A stretch of 64,000 nt of DNA from Geothrix sp. PMB-07. Lineage in GTDB: Bacteria > Acidobacteriota > Holophagae > Holophagales > Holophagaceae. The notes under the pieces are model-generated. The model saw only the letters and a program-made list of their open reading frames with translations. It was not told the DNA's origin and searched no databases. Below are positions 1-7,827 of the stretch, in pieces. The DNA lies in NCBI RefSeq assembly GCF_030758935.1, contig NZ_CP132333.1, positions 1,488,992 to 1,552,991 on the forward strand. The letters run 5' to 3'. Each line of letters starts with the position of its first letter. The first letter of the stretch is position 1. A program made the position numbers and the translations under genes.

Positions 1-125
1 GAGATGACCGGGATGGGCACCGTGGCGGCCCGTTCGGGATGGTCGTCGAAGCTGCGGTTGCGGAAGCGGACCACGGCGCCGTAGAGGGGAGCCAGGGGAG
101 CCGCCAGGTAGCGCAGAATGGACAT
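1..125 (-). CDS. lpxK: Tetraacyldisaccharide 4'-kinase, N-terminal fragment (partial)
   Basis: Only the first 41 codons are in the window; the gene runs off the left edge on the minus strand. Reading from the ATG at 125, the peptide contains LAAPLAPLYGAVVRFRN and then VPIPVIS. That is the membrane-proximal start of LpxK, the inner-membrane kinase that phosphorylates the lipid A disaccharide; the P-loop would follow outside the window. It is divergent from the next gene with only 25 bp between the two starts. The family call rests on a short stretch, so it is likely but not certain. If right, it implies a lipid A outer membrane. Confidence 0.7.
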   Translation of the reverse strand, partial: MSILRYLAAPLAPLYGAVVRFRNRSFDDHPERAATVPIPVI

Positions 126-150
126 GGATTCAGAGTAACGGAGGTTGAAG

Positions 151-672
151 ATGAGTGAGGGCATCCTGCTGGCGAAGGTGGCGCGGGGCACGCTGCTGCC
201 GGAGGCCCAGCGTGTGGCGCGGCTGCGGGAGGCCCTGCCGCAGATCGAGGCCGCCCTGGCGGGGGAGACCGACGAGGTGGCCATCCAGGCCACGCTGGCC
301 TGCCTGCTGTGGGAAACGCTACCCCAAACCAATTGGTGCGGCTTCTACCGCCGCATCGAGGCAGAGCTGTTGGCGGTGGGCCCCTACCAGGGCGGCATGG
401 GTTGCCTGCGGATCCCTTTTCAGCGGGGTGTCTGCGGCGCCTGCGCCCGCACGGAAACCACCCAGCTGGTGCCTGATGTCCATGCGTTTCCGGGCCACAT
501 CGCCTGTGACGACGCCACCCGCAGCGAGCTGGTGATTCCTGTTCGGGCCGGTGGTCGCCTCATCGCAGTGCTGGATCTGGATTGCCCCCATCCCGACGGC
601 TTTTCCGCCGCCGAGGCCCGGATTCTCGAAGGCCTTCTGGCGCGCACCTTTGACCAAGGTCCCACGGGCTGA
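151..672 (+). CDS. msrC: Free methionine-(R)-sulfoxide reductase (GAF domain)
   Basis: This 173-aa single GAF-domain protein should reduce free methionine-R-sulfoxide in the cytoplasm. Visible family signatures are NWCGFY near residue 61, GVCG near 94 and DVHAFPGHIACD near 109. The three cysteines expected of this family (E. coli Cys84, Cys94, Cys118) match C85, C95 and C119 here; an extra Cys is at 98. The ATG at 151 is chosen because GGAGG at 140-144 lies 6 nt upstream; an in-frame TTG at 145 would touch the ribosome site. The role is oxidative damage repair. Family assignment is strong. Confidence 0.9.
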   Translation: MSEGILLAKVARGTLLPEAQRVARLREALPQIEAALAGETDEVAIQATLACLLWETLPQTNWCGFYRRIEAELLAVGPYQGGMGCLRIPFQRGVCGACARTETTQLVPDVHAFPGHIACDDATRSELVIPVRAGGRLIAVLDLDCPHPDGFSAAEARILEGLLARTFDQGPTG

Positions 673-725
673 TGTTCCTTCCGACCCGGACCCTGGGTTA
701 AGCTAGGGACCTCCCCGGGAACTCC

Positions 726-1448
726 ATGGCTGAACCCAGCTTCATCGACCAAAGCAAGCTGCGCTTCCGCGAGGGCGAGATCATCTTCCGCAAAGGGGAG
801 ATGGCCCAGCAGATGTACATCATCCTGCAGGGCAAGGTGCGCTTGTACGTCTCCGAGGAAGCCAAGGGCGATTGGGCCGAGGAATTGGCCAAGGGTGATT
901 TCTTCGGCGAGGGCAGCCTGCTGGAGGCCCTGCCTCGGCAACATACGGCCCTGGCCCTGGAGGACTCCGACCTCATCGCCATCAACCGGGGCACCTTCCT
1001 GCGCATGATTCGCCAGAACCCGGAAGTCTCCGTGAAGATGATGCAGCGCTTGGCCCAGCGGCACCGCGAAGTGGGCGAGCGCCTGGAAACCATGGACGCT
1101 TCGCGTCCTGCCAAAACGCCTACGGCGCCTGTGGCGAACCTGGTGTCTGTGCTCAGCGGCAAGCCTCATCCCATCCTGTCGCACGGGTCGCTCATTGGCC
1201 GTTTCGATCCCACCACCGGCGTCCATCCGGACATCGATCTGACGGATGAGGATCACAACCTGAGCGTGTCGCGCCGTCACGCCCGCATTCTGTGCGAACA
1301 CGGTCGCTACTTCCTGCTGGAAGAACCGGGCGTGGCCAACGGCACCTTTGTGCGCGGCGAGCGCATTCTCCCCGGTGAGCCGCGGGAACTGAAGCACGGC
1401 GACCGCGTTGGCTTCGGCATGGTGGTGCTGTTCTTCGAAAAGACTTAG
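726..1448 (+). CDS. Cyclic-nucleotide-binding domain plus FHA domain protein
   Basis: The 240-aa protein has an N-terminal cNMP-binding fold (about residues 10-125) containing GDFFGEGSLLEALPRQHTA at 58-76. It ends in a forkhead-associated domain (about 150-235) with the phosphothreonine-binding residues G158-R159, S182-R183, H185 and N205-G206-T207. There is no DNA-binding HTH, so it is not a CRP-type regulator. It more likely couples a nucleotide or small ligand to binding of a phosphorylated partner. A -10-like TAAGCT lies at 699-704, but no clear -35 was seen. Partner and ligand are unknown. Confidence 0.85.
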   Translation: MAEPSFIDQSKLRFREGEIIFRKGEMAQQMYIILQGKVRLYVSEEAKGDWAEELAKGDFFGEGSLLEALPRQHTALALEDSDLIAINRGTFLRMIRQNPEVSVKMMQRLAQRHREVGERLETMDASRPAKTPTAPVANLVSVLSGKPHPILSHGSLIGRFDPTTGVHPDIDLTDEDHNLSVSRRHARILCEHGRYFLLEEPGVANGTFVRGERILPGEPRELKHGDRVGFGMVVLFFEKT

Positions 1449-1471
1449 CTTTTAGCGCAGCAAAAAGCTAA
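1445..1471 (+). other. Inverted repeat over the stop codon of the cNMP/FHA gene
   Basis: TTAGCTTTT (1445-1453) is perfectly complementary to AAAAGCTAA (1463-1471) with a 9-nt loop. The stem contains the TAG stop codon and ends directly before the GGGGG ribosome site of the next small gene. It is AT-rich and lacks a following T run, so it may modulate readthrough or translation rather than terminate. Confidence 0.5.
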
Positions 1472-1481
1472 GGGGGAAATG

Positions 1482-1709
1482 ATGGGAACGGATCTGCATG
1501 TGGAACTTTGGCAGGACGAGCACGGCGTCCTGTGGGAACTGGTGCAGTTCGGGCTGGATGAGATCGGCGGCGCCTGCATCATCCGCGAGCGGAATGTGCT
1601 GGACAGCCTGGATGGCGATGAACGGGAGGGGGATGCGGTTATCGCCCGTTTCGGGGATCCTGAAGCAGCTCGGGATTTCCTTCGGGATGAAGGGTTTGAG
1701 CCCGCCTGA
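1482..1709 (+). CDS. Small acidic hypothetical protein
   Basis: A 75-aa, strongly acidic cytoplasmic protein with no signal peptide or membrane segment. Two adjacent ATGs exist (1479 and 1482); the second is preferred because the GGGGG at 1472-1476 is too close to the first. It lies in the same direction as the upstream cNMP/FHA gene and the downstream DUF1569 gene with short spacers, so it may be cotranscribed. I do not recognise the family. Coding status is supported by the ribosome site and clean GC-rich third positions, not by homology. Confidence 0.6.
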   Translation: MGTDLHVELWQDEHGVLWELVQFGLDEIGGACIIRERNVLDSLDGDEREGDAVIARFGDPEAARDFLRDEGFEPA

Positions 1710-1733
1710 ATTCATGCCTCTCTGGGAGCCGCC

Positions 1734-2183
1734 ATGCCCTCCATTTTCGTCCCATCCGATCGGGATGCCCTCGCCCTGCGGGTGGCGGCTCTGGAACCGG
1801 ACTCGCCGCGGCGTTGGGGCCGCATGAATGTGGCCCAGATGCTCGCGCATTGCGCCTTCGGCGTCGAGGATGCCTGCGGCGCCCGGCCCGTGAAGCAGGT
1901 CTTCCTCGGAAAACTGGTCACGCCTTTTCTCCGCAAGCTGGTCTTCGGCCCCAAGCCCTTCCGGCGCAATTCACCCACGGATCCCCAGTACGTCATGGCC
2001 CCGACCGAGGACTTTGATTCAGCCCGCGCCCGTCTGGCCAGCGCCATTGATCGATTGGTTCAGCGCGGCTCGGGGAAAACCGAGGGACTGGTCCATCCCT
2101 TCTTCGGGCGCCTCACGGGTGAACAATGGGGCGTCCTCATCTACAAGCACCTGGACCATCACCTGAGGCAGTTTGGGGTGTGA
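1734..2183 (+). CDS. DUF1569 / DinB-like four-helix protein
   Basis: This 149-aa protein matches the DUF1569 pattern within the DinB/YfiT-like putative metalloenzyme superfamily. It shows RMNVAQMLAHC near residues 30-40 and HPFFGRLTGEQWG...YKHLDHHLRQFGV at the C-terminus. The conserved histidines (LAHC, HPFF, KHLDHH) are the likely metal ligands. The ribosome site GGGAGCC precedes ATG 1734. It ends at a strong bidirectional terminator facing etfA. No substrate is known for these proteins, so a function is not assigned. Confidence 0.8.
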   Translation: MPSIFVPSDRDALALRVAALEPDSPRRWGRMNVAQMLAHCAFGVEDACGARPVKQVFLGKLVTPFLRKLVFGPKPFRRNSPTDPQYVMAPTEDFDSARARLASAIDRLVQRGSGKTEGLVHPFFGRLTGEQWGVLIYKHLDHHLRQFGV

Positions 2184-2200
2184 GAGGTTTTCCTCCCTCC

Positions 2201-2236
2201 AAACCAAAGCCCGGCAGGTGCCGGGCTTTGGTTTGG
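2201..2236. terminator. Bidirectional intrinsic terminator
   Basis: AAACCAAAGCCCGGCA (2201-2216) pairs with TGCCGGGCTTTGGTTT (2219-2234) around a very small loop. The AAA and TTT ends make it work on both strands. It separates the convergent DUF1569 gene and etfA. Confidence 0.85.
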
Positions 2237-2252
2237 AGCAGGGAACGGCGCC

Positions 2253-3224
2253 TTAATTGGAACCGATGCCCAATGCCTTGGCGGCCTTGGTGAGTTCGGG
2301 AACAACTTCAAAGAGGTCACCGACGATTCCGTAGCTGGCCAGCTTGAAGATGGGGGCTTCGGGATCTTTGTTGATGGCCACGATGAATTTCGAGCCGCTC
2401 ATGCCGGCGATGTGCTGAATGGCGCCGCTGATGCCGCAGGCGATGTAGAGGGTGGGGCTGACCACCTTGCCCGTCTGGCCCACCTGCATGCTGTGGGGCA
2501 GGCCCCAGCCCGCGTCCACGGCCGCGCGGGAGGCGCCGACGACGCCGCCGATGGCATCCGCCAGCTCTTCGAGGATCTTGAAGTTGGCACCGTCCTTCAT
2601 GCCGCGGCCACCGCTGACGATGACGTTGGCTTCGCTGAGATCCACCTTGCCGCTGGCTTTGGCGAGGATCTCCTTCACCACGGACTTGAAGTCCCCGGCG
2701 GGGGCGGCGATGGATTCCATCGGGCCTGCTCCGGCCTTTTCAGCGGCGGGGAACACGTTGGGCCGGGTGGTGGCCACCTGCACCGCGCTAGAGAAGCTGG
2801 TGGTGGCGAAGGCCTTGCCCGCGTAGACGGGCCGCACGGCCTGGAGCTTACCATCGACCATGGACAGGCCGGTGACATCAGAGGCATAGCCAGCGCCCAG
2901 GCGGGCGGCGGCGCGGGGCGCCACATCCTTGCCCACGGCGGTGGCGGCGGCCAGGAGCACCGTGGCGCCCTTGGCCTTCACCGCATCGGCGATGACGGTG
3001 GCGAAGGCATCGCTGGAGTAGGAGGTCAGCGTGGCGCCCTCGGCGCTGAGGATCACATCGGCGCCATACTTGGCGGCGTCGGCGGAGCCGGCATTGGAGG
3101 CGCCCACGAAGAGGGCGCCGAGCTGCTTGCCCGCGGCGTCCGCCAGGCGGCGGCCCTCGCTCAGGGCTTCGGCGCTGGGCTTGCGGATCTGGCCATCCTT
3201 CAGTTCACAGAACACGAGAATCAT
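2253..3224 (-). CDS. etfA: Electron transfer flavoprotein alpha subunit
   Basis: A 323-aa EtfA that holds FAD and shuttles electrons between acyl-CoA dehydrogenases and the quinone pool or other carriers. The C-terminal FAD region is complete: SRAAVDAGWGLPHSMQVGQ, TLYIACGISGAIQH and INKDPEAPIFKLASYG. The ribosome site AAAGGA lies a few bases before the ATG. It follows etfB by 35 bp on the same strand, the usual order. An acyl-CoA dehydrogenase that could use it is encoded at 29715-31550. Confidence 0.95.
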   Translation of the reverse strand: MILVFCELKDGQIRKPSAEALSEGRRLADAAGKQLGALFVGASNAGSADAAKYGADVILSAEGATLTSYSSDAFATVIADAVKAKGATVLLAAATAVGKDVAPRAAARLGAGYASDVTGLSMVDGKLQAVRPVYAGKAFATTSFSSAVQVATTRPNVFPAAEKAGAGPMESIAAPAGDFKSVVKEILAKASGKVDLSEANVIVSGGRGMKDGANFKILEELADAIGGVVGASRAAVDAGWGLPHSMQVGQTGKVVSPTLYIACGISGAIQHIAGMSGSKFIVAINKDPEAPIFKLASYGIVGDLFEVVPELTKAAKALGIGSN

Positions 3225-3259
3225 GGATTGTCCTTTCGAATCGGAAGTCTGGAAACGGC

Positions 3260-4009
3260 CTAGAAGACCTTGGCTTCATCCTTGAGCGCCTGCAGCAGGG
3301 CCTGCGCCTGGGCGGCCGCATCCCCTTCCAGCTTGCGACCCGCGGGCCGCTCCGGGGGCAGGGCCAGTGTGCTGACGAAGGCTCCGGGGCTGGCGGGAGC
3401 CGCATCCAGCTCTTCGATGGTCTTCTTCTTGGCGGCCATGATGCCCTTGAGGCTGGCGTAGCGGGGCTCGTTGAGGCCCTTCTGCGCGGTGATCACAGCA
3501 GGCAGGGCCCCTTCCACGATTTCGGAGCCGCCTTCGATTTCGCGCTCGGCCTTGAAGGTGCCTTCACCCAGTTCGAGCTTCACGATGACATTGGCCTGGG
3601 CCACGCCCAGCAATTCCGCCAGCATGGGGCCCATGGCTGCGTTGTCGCCACCCAGCCCCTTGTTGCCGCAGAGGATGAGGTCGAAGCCCTTGTCCTTGGC
3701 ATAGGCGGCGATCATCTGGGCCACGGCGTAGGCATCACCCTGGCCATCACCCTTCAGCAACACGGCCGTGTCGGCGCCCAGGGCGAGGGCGTTCTTCAGC
3801 ACGTCCTTGGCGGCATCGCCACCCACGGACAGGGCCACCACTTCGGCGCCCTTGGCCTCCTTGAGGCGGATGGCCTCTTCCAGCGCGTACTCGTCGTAGG
3901 GGCTGGTGATCCACTTCACGTCGGCGGGATCCAAGGACCGGCCATCGGCGGCGACTTTGATTTTCGTTTCGGTGTCGGGAACCTGTTTGAGGGCGACGAG
4001 GATCTTCAT
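3260..4009 (-). CDS. etfB: Electron transfer flavoprotein beta subunit
   Basis: A 249-aa EtfB, the AMP-binding partner of EtfA. Signatures include VALKQVPDTETKIKV at the start, SPYDEYALEEAIRLKE near residues 38-53, and the recognition-loop region ENAL... replaced here by DVLKNALALGAD, followed by CGNKGLGGDNAAMGPMLAELLG. The start at 4009 (MKILVALK) is preferred over upstream in-frame codons because AGGGAGC sits about 6 nt before it. It is first gene of an etfBA operon. A -10-like TAGACT lies about 55 bp upstream. Confidence 0.95.
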   Translation of the reverse strand: MKILVALKQVPDTETKIKVAADGRSLDPADVKWITSPYDEYALEEAIRLKEAKGAEVVALSVGGDAAKDVLKNALALGADTAVLLKGDGQGDAYAVAQMIAAYAKDKGFDLILCGNKGLGGDNAAMGPMLAELLGVAQANVIVKLELGEGTFKAEREIEGGSEIVEGALPAVITAQKGLNEPRYASLKGIMAAKKKTIEELDAAPASPGAFVSTLALPPERPAGRKLEGDAAAQAQALLQALKDEAKVF

Positions 4010-4064
4010 GGGCGCTCCCTGATGCGTCATGGTTGGGCCGGCGGAGGGCCGGGCCAAAGGATAG

Positions 4065-4070
4065 AGTCTA
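4065..4070 (-). promoter_or_regulatory. Candidate -10 element for etfBA
   Basis: The minus strand reads TAGACT here, the -10 form that recurs before several genes of this window. No convincing -35 lies 16-18 bp upstream, so this is a weak call made on recurrence and position only. Confidence 0.4.
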
Positions 4071-4130
4071 GCCTGAGGGAACCTCCCACCCCAGCAGGGT
4101 TTGTGCGGGTGTGACCGTTGTCTTCGGGTA

Positions 4131-4160
4131 GGAGGGAGGCCTGCCTCCGGCCCTCCCTCC
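4131..4160. other. Strong hairpin upstream of murG
   Basis: GGAGGGAGGCC at 4131-4141 pairs with GGCCCTCCCTCC at 4149-4160 with one bulged base. It sits 35 bp before the murG start in the divergent etfB-murG spacer. It could be a leader structure or a REP-like palindrome; no T run follows. Confidence 0.5.
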
Positions 4161-4194
4161 AGGTCGCCTTCGGTGCTTCCGGTATGGTGGAGGG

Positions 4195-5283
4195 ATGTCC
4201 ACTCCCATCCCGACCTTCCAGGATGCGCTGGTGCTTACCGGTGGCGGTACCGGGGGCCACTACTTCCCCGCGGTGGCCTTGGCCGAGGGGGCCCGGGCTC
4301 GGTGGCCCGACCGGCCCATCGCCTTTATCGGGGCCCGGCGCGGCATTGAGGCCCGGGAGCTGCCCGCCAGTGAATGGCCCCACCTTCTGTTGGAAGTGGA
4401 AGGGCTGGTGGGCCGTTCGCCGCTTCGCGTGTCCCGGGCCGCCTGGAAACTCTGGCGCGCTGTGACAGGGCTGAAGGGCCTGTGGCGCAAGGAACGCCCC
4501 CGAGCTGTCATCGGCACGGGCGGCTACGGCGCCGCTCCGGCCCTGCTGGTGGCGAGGTCCCTGGGCATCCCCTTCTTCCTTCATGAGAGCAACGCGGCGC
4601 CCGGCGCCCTGATCAAACTCGTGGCCCCCAAGGCGCAACGGGTCTGGTGCGGCATGGAGGCGGTGCAGCCTTTGCTTCCCGGCGCGGACTGCCGCCTGGT
4701 GGGCACGCCTGTGCGCGAAGCCTTTCTGCGGGCGTTCCAGCCGGTCAACGGCCTTCAGGCCCCTTTCCGGCTGCTGGTGCTCGGAGGCAGCGGGGGCGCT
4801 CGCGCGCTCAACGAGGCCCTGTTGGAGATCGCACCAGCGTTGCTGGAAGCCCAGCCCCACTGGGAGATCCTTCACCAGACCGGGCCCGCAGAGGGGGAAC
4901 GCCTCAAGGACCGGATGCGCCATCCCCGGCACGCGGTGGTGCCGTTCCTCCCACGCATGGACGAGGTCATGGAAGCCACGAGTCTCGTGGTAAGCCGGGC
5001 GGGGGCCAGCACCTGTGCGGAGTTGAAGGCCGCCGGGCGGGGCAGCCTGCTGGTGCCCCTGCCCACCAGCGCCAATGATCATCAACGCATGAATGCCTTG
5101 GCCATGGCCAAGGAGGGCAGGGCGGTCCTCATCGAGCAGGGGCCGGACTTCACCACTCGCCTGGCAGCGGCGCTCCGACCTCTGCTGGCGGATTCTTCGG
5201 CGCGACAGTCACTGTCCATGGTTCCCGAACGAAACCGGGCCGTGGAGCTCTGTCTGGATGATCTGGCGCGCTACTTGGGCTGA
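4195..5283 (+). CDS. murG: UDP-GlcNAc:lipid I N-acetylglucosaminyltransferase
   Basis: A 362-aa MurG (GT28) that makes lipid II at the inner face of the cytoplasmic membrane. It has the acceptor-side glycine loop GGGTGGH at residues 16-22, HESNAAPG at 130-137, the donor loop LGGSGGARALNE near 195, and SRAGASTCAELKAAGRGSLLVP near 265. Unusually for murG it is not in a cell-wall (dcw) cluster. The ATG at 4195 directly abuts the GGAGGG, which is poor spacing, so the true start could be slightly downstream. Its 3' end overlaps convergent tatC by 13 bp. Confidence 0.93.
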   Translation: MSTPIPTFQDALVLTGGGTGGHYFPAVALAEGARARWPDRPIAFIGARRGIEARELPASEWPHLLLEVEGLVGRSPLRVSRAAWKLWRAVTGLKGLWRKERPRAVIGTGGYGAAPALLVARSLGIPFFLHESNAAPGALIKLVAPKAQRVWCGMEAVQPLLPGADCRLVGTPVREAFLRAFQPVNGLQAPFRLLVLGGSGGARALNEALLEIAPALLEAQPHWEILHQTGPAEGERLKDRMRHPRHAVVPFLPRMDEVMEATSLVVSRAGASTCAELKAAGRGSLLVPLPTSANDHQRMNALAMAKEGRAVLIEQGPDFTTRLAAALRPLLADSSARQSLSMVPERNRAVELCLDDLARYLG

Positions 5284-6041
5284 CGGGGCTCGGCCAGCCA
5301 GGCCACGATGACGGAAATGAAGTAGAGGCCCAGCAGCACGACGCTGAAGAAAATGGTGGTCACCACCACGTCGCCCGGTGTGAAGAAGGCGCTGAAGATG
5401 AGGATGACGATGGTGGCGTGGCGCCAGTACTTCAGCATCATCTTCGCTGTGACAAGGCGGAACCGCGCCAGGAAGAAGAACAACACCGGCAGCTCGAACA
5501 TCACGCCGGTGATGAGGGTGGTGGAGATGAAAAGGTCGAGGTAATCCGAGGCGTGCAGGTTGGCTCGCAGGCCAGCCGAGGCCGCTTCTTGGAAGAGGAT
5601 GTCGCCCAGGAACTTGAAGGCCTGGAAATAGGCGAAGGTGGCGCCGGCCAGGAAGCAGCCGGAGGTCACCACCACGAAGGGGATGACGAGGCGCCGTTCC
5701 TTGGGCATGAGGCCCGGCCGGATGAAGGCCCAGAGCTGGTAGAAGAGCAGGGGGGCCGCCAGGAAGGCCGCAGCCCACAGCGACAACCGCATCATGCTGA
5801 AGAAGGGTTCGGTGAGATCCGTGAAGGCGAAGGCCTCCAGATTGGCCATGGGCTTGCCGGTCTGACGCGCCATGGCCTCCAGGAAGGGCTTCTGGGCCCA
5901 GGCCCAGAGTTTGAACCTGTAGGCGTAAGTGACGGCGAAAACCACCGCCACGGACAGCAGCGAACGCACAATCCGCACCCGCAGCTCCTGCAGGTGCTCC
6001 CAGAAGCTCATCTTGTTAGGCGGGGTTTCAGGAAGCGCCAT
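5271..6041 (-). CDS. tatC: Twin-arginine translocase subunit TatC
   Basis: A 256-aa, six-helix membrane protein, the receptor core of the Tat export system for folded proteins. The N-terminus has the conserved SFWEHLQELRVRI, and helices follow at about 20-40, 70-95, 110-135, 155-180, 190-210 and 215-235. The ATG at 6041 is preferred to an in-frame TTG at 6050. tatA lies 61 bp upstream on the same strand with a hairpin in between, so the two form a minimal TatAC operon; no tatB is seen here. Confidence 0.93.
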   Translation of the reverse strand: MALPETPPNKMSFWEHLQELRVRIVRSLLSVAVVFAVTYAYRFKLWAWAQKPFLEAMARQTGKPMANLEAFAFTDLTEPFFSMMRLSLWAAAFLAAPLLFYQLWAFIRPGLMPKERRLVIPFVVVTSGCFLAGATFAYFQAFKFLGDILFQEAASAGLRANLHASDYLDLFISTTLITGVMFELPVLFFFLARFRLVTAKMMLKYWRHATIVILIFSAFFTPGDVVVTTIFFSVVLLGLYFISVIVAWLAEPRQPK

Positions 6042-6063
6042 GGGCCCCAATCCGGAAAAGAAC

Positions 6064-6083
6064 CGGCCTCCCGAGGGAGGCCG
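6064..6083. other. Hairpin between tatA and tatC
   Basis: CGGCCTCCC and GGGAGGCCG form a 9-bp stem with a 2-base loop. On the minus strand it follows the tatA stop by about 20 nt and precedes tatC. It lacks a T run, so it may stabilise the tatA message or partly attenuate tatC, adjusting the TatA:TatC ratio. Confidence 0.5.
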
Positions 6084-6102
6084 ACCTAGAAAGGCTGTGG
6101 GA

Positions 6103-6288
6103 CTACTTCTTGTCCTTGTCGGAAGTGACTTCTTCCTTCACGGAATCCGTCAGCTCGCGGCTGGCCTTCTTGAATTCCTGGATGCCCTTGCCCAGGCTCT
6201 TTCCCAGCTCAGGCAGGCGGCTGGGGCCGAAGAAGATCAGCAACGCGATGCCGATCAGCAGGATTTCCATCATTCCCAGATTGCCCAT
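6103..6288 (-). CDS. tatA: Twin-arginine translocase subunit TatA/E
   Basis: A 61-aa TatA-type protein with one N-terminal membrane helix (MEILLIGIALLIFF), the FGPSRLPELGKSLG hinge and an amphipathic helix, then a charged KEEVTSDKDKK tail. TatA oligomers form the translocation path with TatC. The ATG at 6288 is chosen because GGAG lies 6 nt upstream; longer in-frame starts have no ribosome site. Its short tail fits TatA rather than TatB. A -10-like TAGAAT lies on the minus strand at 6366-6371, giving a leader of roughly 70 nt. Confidence 0.92.
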   Translation of the reverse strand: MGNLGMMEILLIGIALLIFFGPSRLPELGKSLGKGIQEFKKASRELTDSVKEEVTSDKDKK

Positions 6289-6411
6289 GGCTAGCTCCAA
6301 AACACGAGGGGTGATTCAACCTTACTTTTACGTCGGCGAGACGCCGCTGGATGGTTCCTGGTTCCATTCTATGCAAAGGCAGCCCGCGAGTCTGCCCCCA
6401 AGCGCCTGTCT

Positions 6412-7770
6412 TTACAGATTTCCTTCCACGGCCCGGCGGCCCAGGGAGTGGTAAGTCCAGCCCTTGGCCTCCATGGTTTCAGGGCGGAAGAGGTTGCGGC
6501 CATCGAACATGCGGCGGGCCTTGAGGGCCTTGGCCACGGCTTCGAGATCGGCTTCGCGGTACTGTGACCATTCTGTGGCGATGAGCAGGGCATCGGCGCC
6601 TTCGCAGGCGGCCAGGGGGGTTTCCGCGTAGCGCACCTTGTCGCCGATCCGCGCCTTCACAGCGTCCATGGCCGCGAAGTCATGGGCCACCACTTCGGCC
6701 CCCAGATTCACCAGGCCTTCGATGAGTTCCAGGGCCATGCTTTCGCGGATGTCATCGGTGTTGGCCTTGAAGGCCAGGCCCCAGAGGGCGAAGCGCCGTC
6801 CCTTCAGGGGGGCGGGCACCCCGGACTTCACGCCGAAATGCGCCTTCACCTTGCGCAGCAGGACCTGCTTCTGGTGGCGGTTGGCTTCCACGGTGGCGGC
6901 CAGCGTCATCAAGGGCTGGCCCTGCTCACGTCCCACCTTGAGGAGGGCCTGCAGGTCCTTGGGGAAGCAGGAGCCGCCGAAGCCGGGGCCGGGATTGAGG
7001 AAGGCGGGGCCGATGCGGTGGTCCGCGCCGATGGCGGTCTTCACATGATCCACATCCGCGCCCACGGCTTCAGCCAAGTTGGCGATCTCGTTGATGAAGC
7101 TGATGCGCAGGGCCAACATCGCGTTGGCGGCGTACTTGGTGAGTTCGGCACTGGGAGGATCCATGCGGAACCACTTGCCGCCGCTGCGATCCAGGAAAGG
7201 CTGGTACAGGGCCTTCATGACCGTTTCTGCGTGGTCGGATCGGCAGCCCACCACCACCCGATCCGGTTCCAGGAAATCCAACAGAGCCGAGCCTTCCCGC
7301 AGGAATTCGGGATTGCTCACCACCTCGAAGGCGCGGTCCGTATTGGCTGCGATCTCCGCATGCACCCGCGCCGCGGTGCCCACGGGCACGGTGCTCTTGT
7401 CGACGACGATCAGTGGCTTGGCGTCCTTGGCGCGCAGGGCCATGGCCTCGCCCAGCTGACCGGCCACCGCCAGCACGTACTTCATGTCGGCGCTGCCGTC
7501 CTCGCTCTGGGGTGTGCCCACGCAGATGAAGGCCGCGTCCGCGGCGGCGATGCCGGCCTTGAGATCCGTGGTGAAGCGCAGGGCGCCGGAGGCCAGGTGC
7601 TTGGCAAGCAGATCATCCAGGCCCGGTTCAAAGATGGGCGACTGGCCCTGACTCAGGGTGGCCACCTTGGCCGCGTCCACATCCACACCCAGGATGTGGT
7701 GGCCCGCCTCCGCGAAACAGGCAGCCGCAACCAAACCCACATATCCCGAACCGATGACCAGCACCTGCAT
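6412..7770 (-). CDS. ugd: UDP-glucose 6-dehydrogenase
   Basis: A 452-aa member of the UDP-glucose/GDP-mannose dehydrogenase family that oxidises UDP-glucose to UDP-glucuronate for surface polysaccharides. The N-terminal NAD fold starts MQVLVIGSGYVGLVAA. The substrate region has STVPVGTA and NPEFLREGSA, and the catalytic cysteine is in PGFGGSCFPKD. The C-terminal domain carries LWGLAFKANTDDIRESM. The start at 7770 is preceded by GAGGA at good spacing. It is divergent from the TolQ-deacetylase operon, which may also act on envelope sugars. UDP-glucose specificity is inferred from overall similarity. Confidence 0.92.
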   Translation of the reverse strand: MQVLVIGSGYVGLVAAACFAEAGHHILGVDVDAAKVATLSQGQSPIFEPGLDDLLAKHLASGALRFTTDLKAGIAAADAAFICVGTPQSEDGSADMKYVLAVAGQLGEAMALRAKDAKPLIVVDKSTVPVGTAARVHAEIAANTDRAFEVVSNPEFLREGSALLDFLEPDRVVVGCRSDHAETVMKALYQPFLDRSGGKWFRMDPPSAELTKYAANAMLALRISFINEIANLAEAVGADVDHVKTAIGADHRIGPAFLNPGPGFGGSCFPKDLQALLKVGREQGQPLMTLAATVEANRHQKQVLLRKVKAHFGVKSGVPAPLKGRRFALWGLAFKANTDDIRESMALELIEGLVNLGAEVVAHDFAAMDAVKARIGDKVRYAETPLAACEGADALLIATEWSQYREADLEAVAKALKARRMFDGRNLFRPETMEAKGWTYHSLGRRAVEGNL

Positions 7771-7792
7771 GGCGTCCTCGCGCAAAGGAACC

Positions 7793-7798
7793 AGTGTA
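7793..7798 (-). promoter_or_regulatory. Candidate -10 element for ugd
   Basis: TACACT on the minus strand, 23 bp upstream of the ugd start, resembles the recurrent TAGACT -10 form. No good -35 was found, so confidence is low. Confidence 0.3.
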
Positions 7799-7827
7799 GC
7801 TTGCTATCATTCAGGGAAGGAGGCGGC

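Noticed and set aside
6682-7827. A long plus-strand in-frame extension upstream of the TolQ/ExbB gene
   Set aside because: It is antisense to ugd. The strong GGAAGGAGG and family alignment place the TolQ/ExbB start at 7828.
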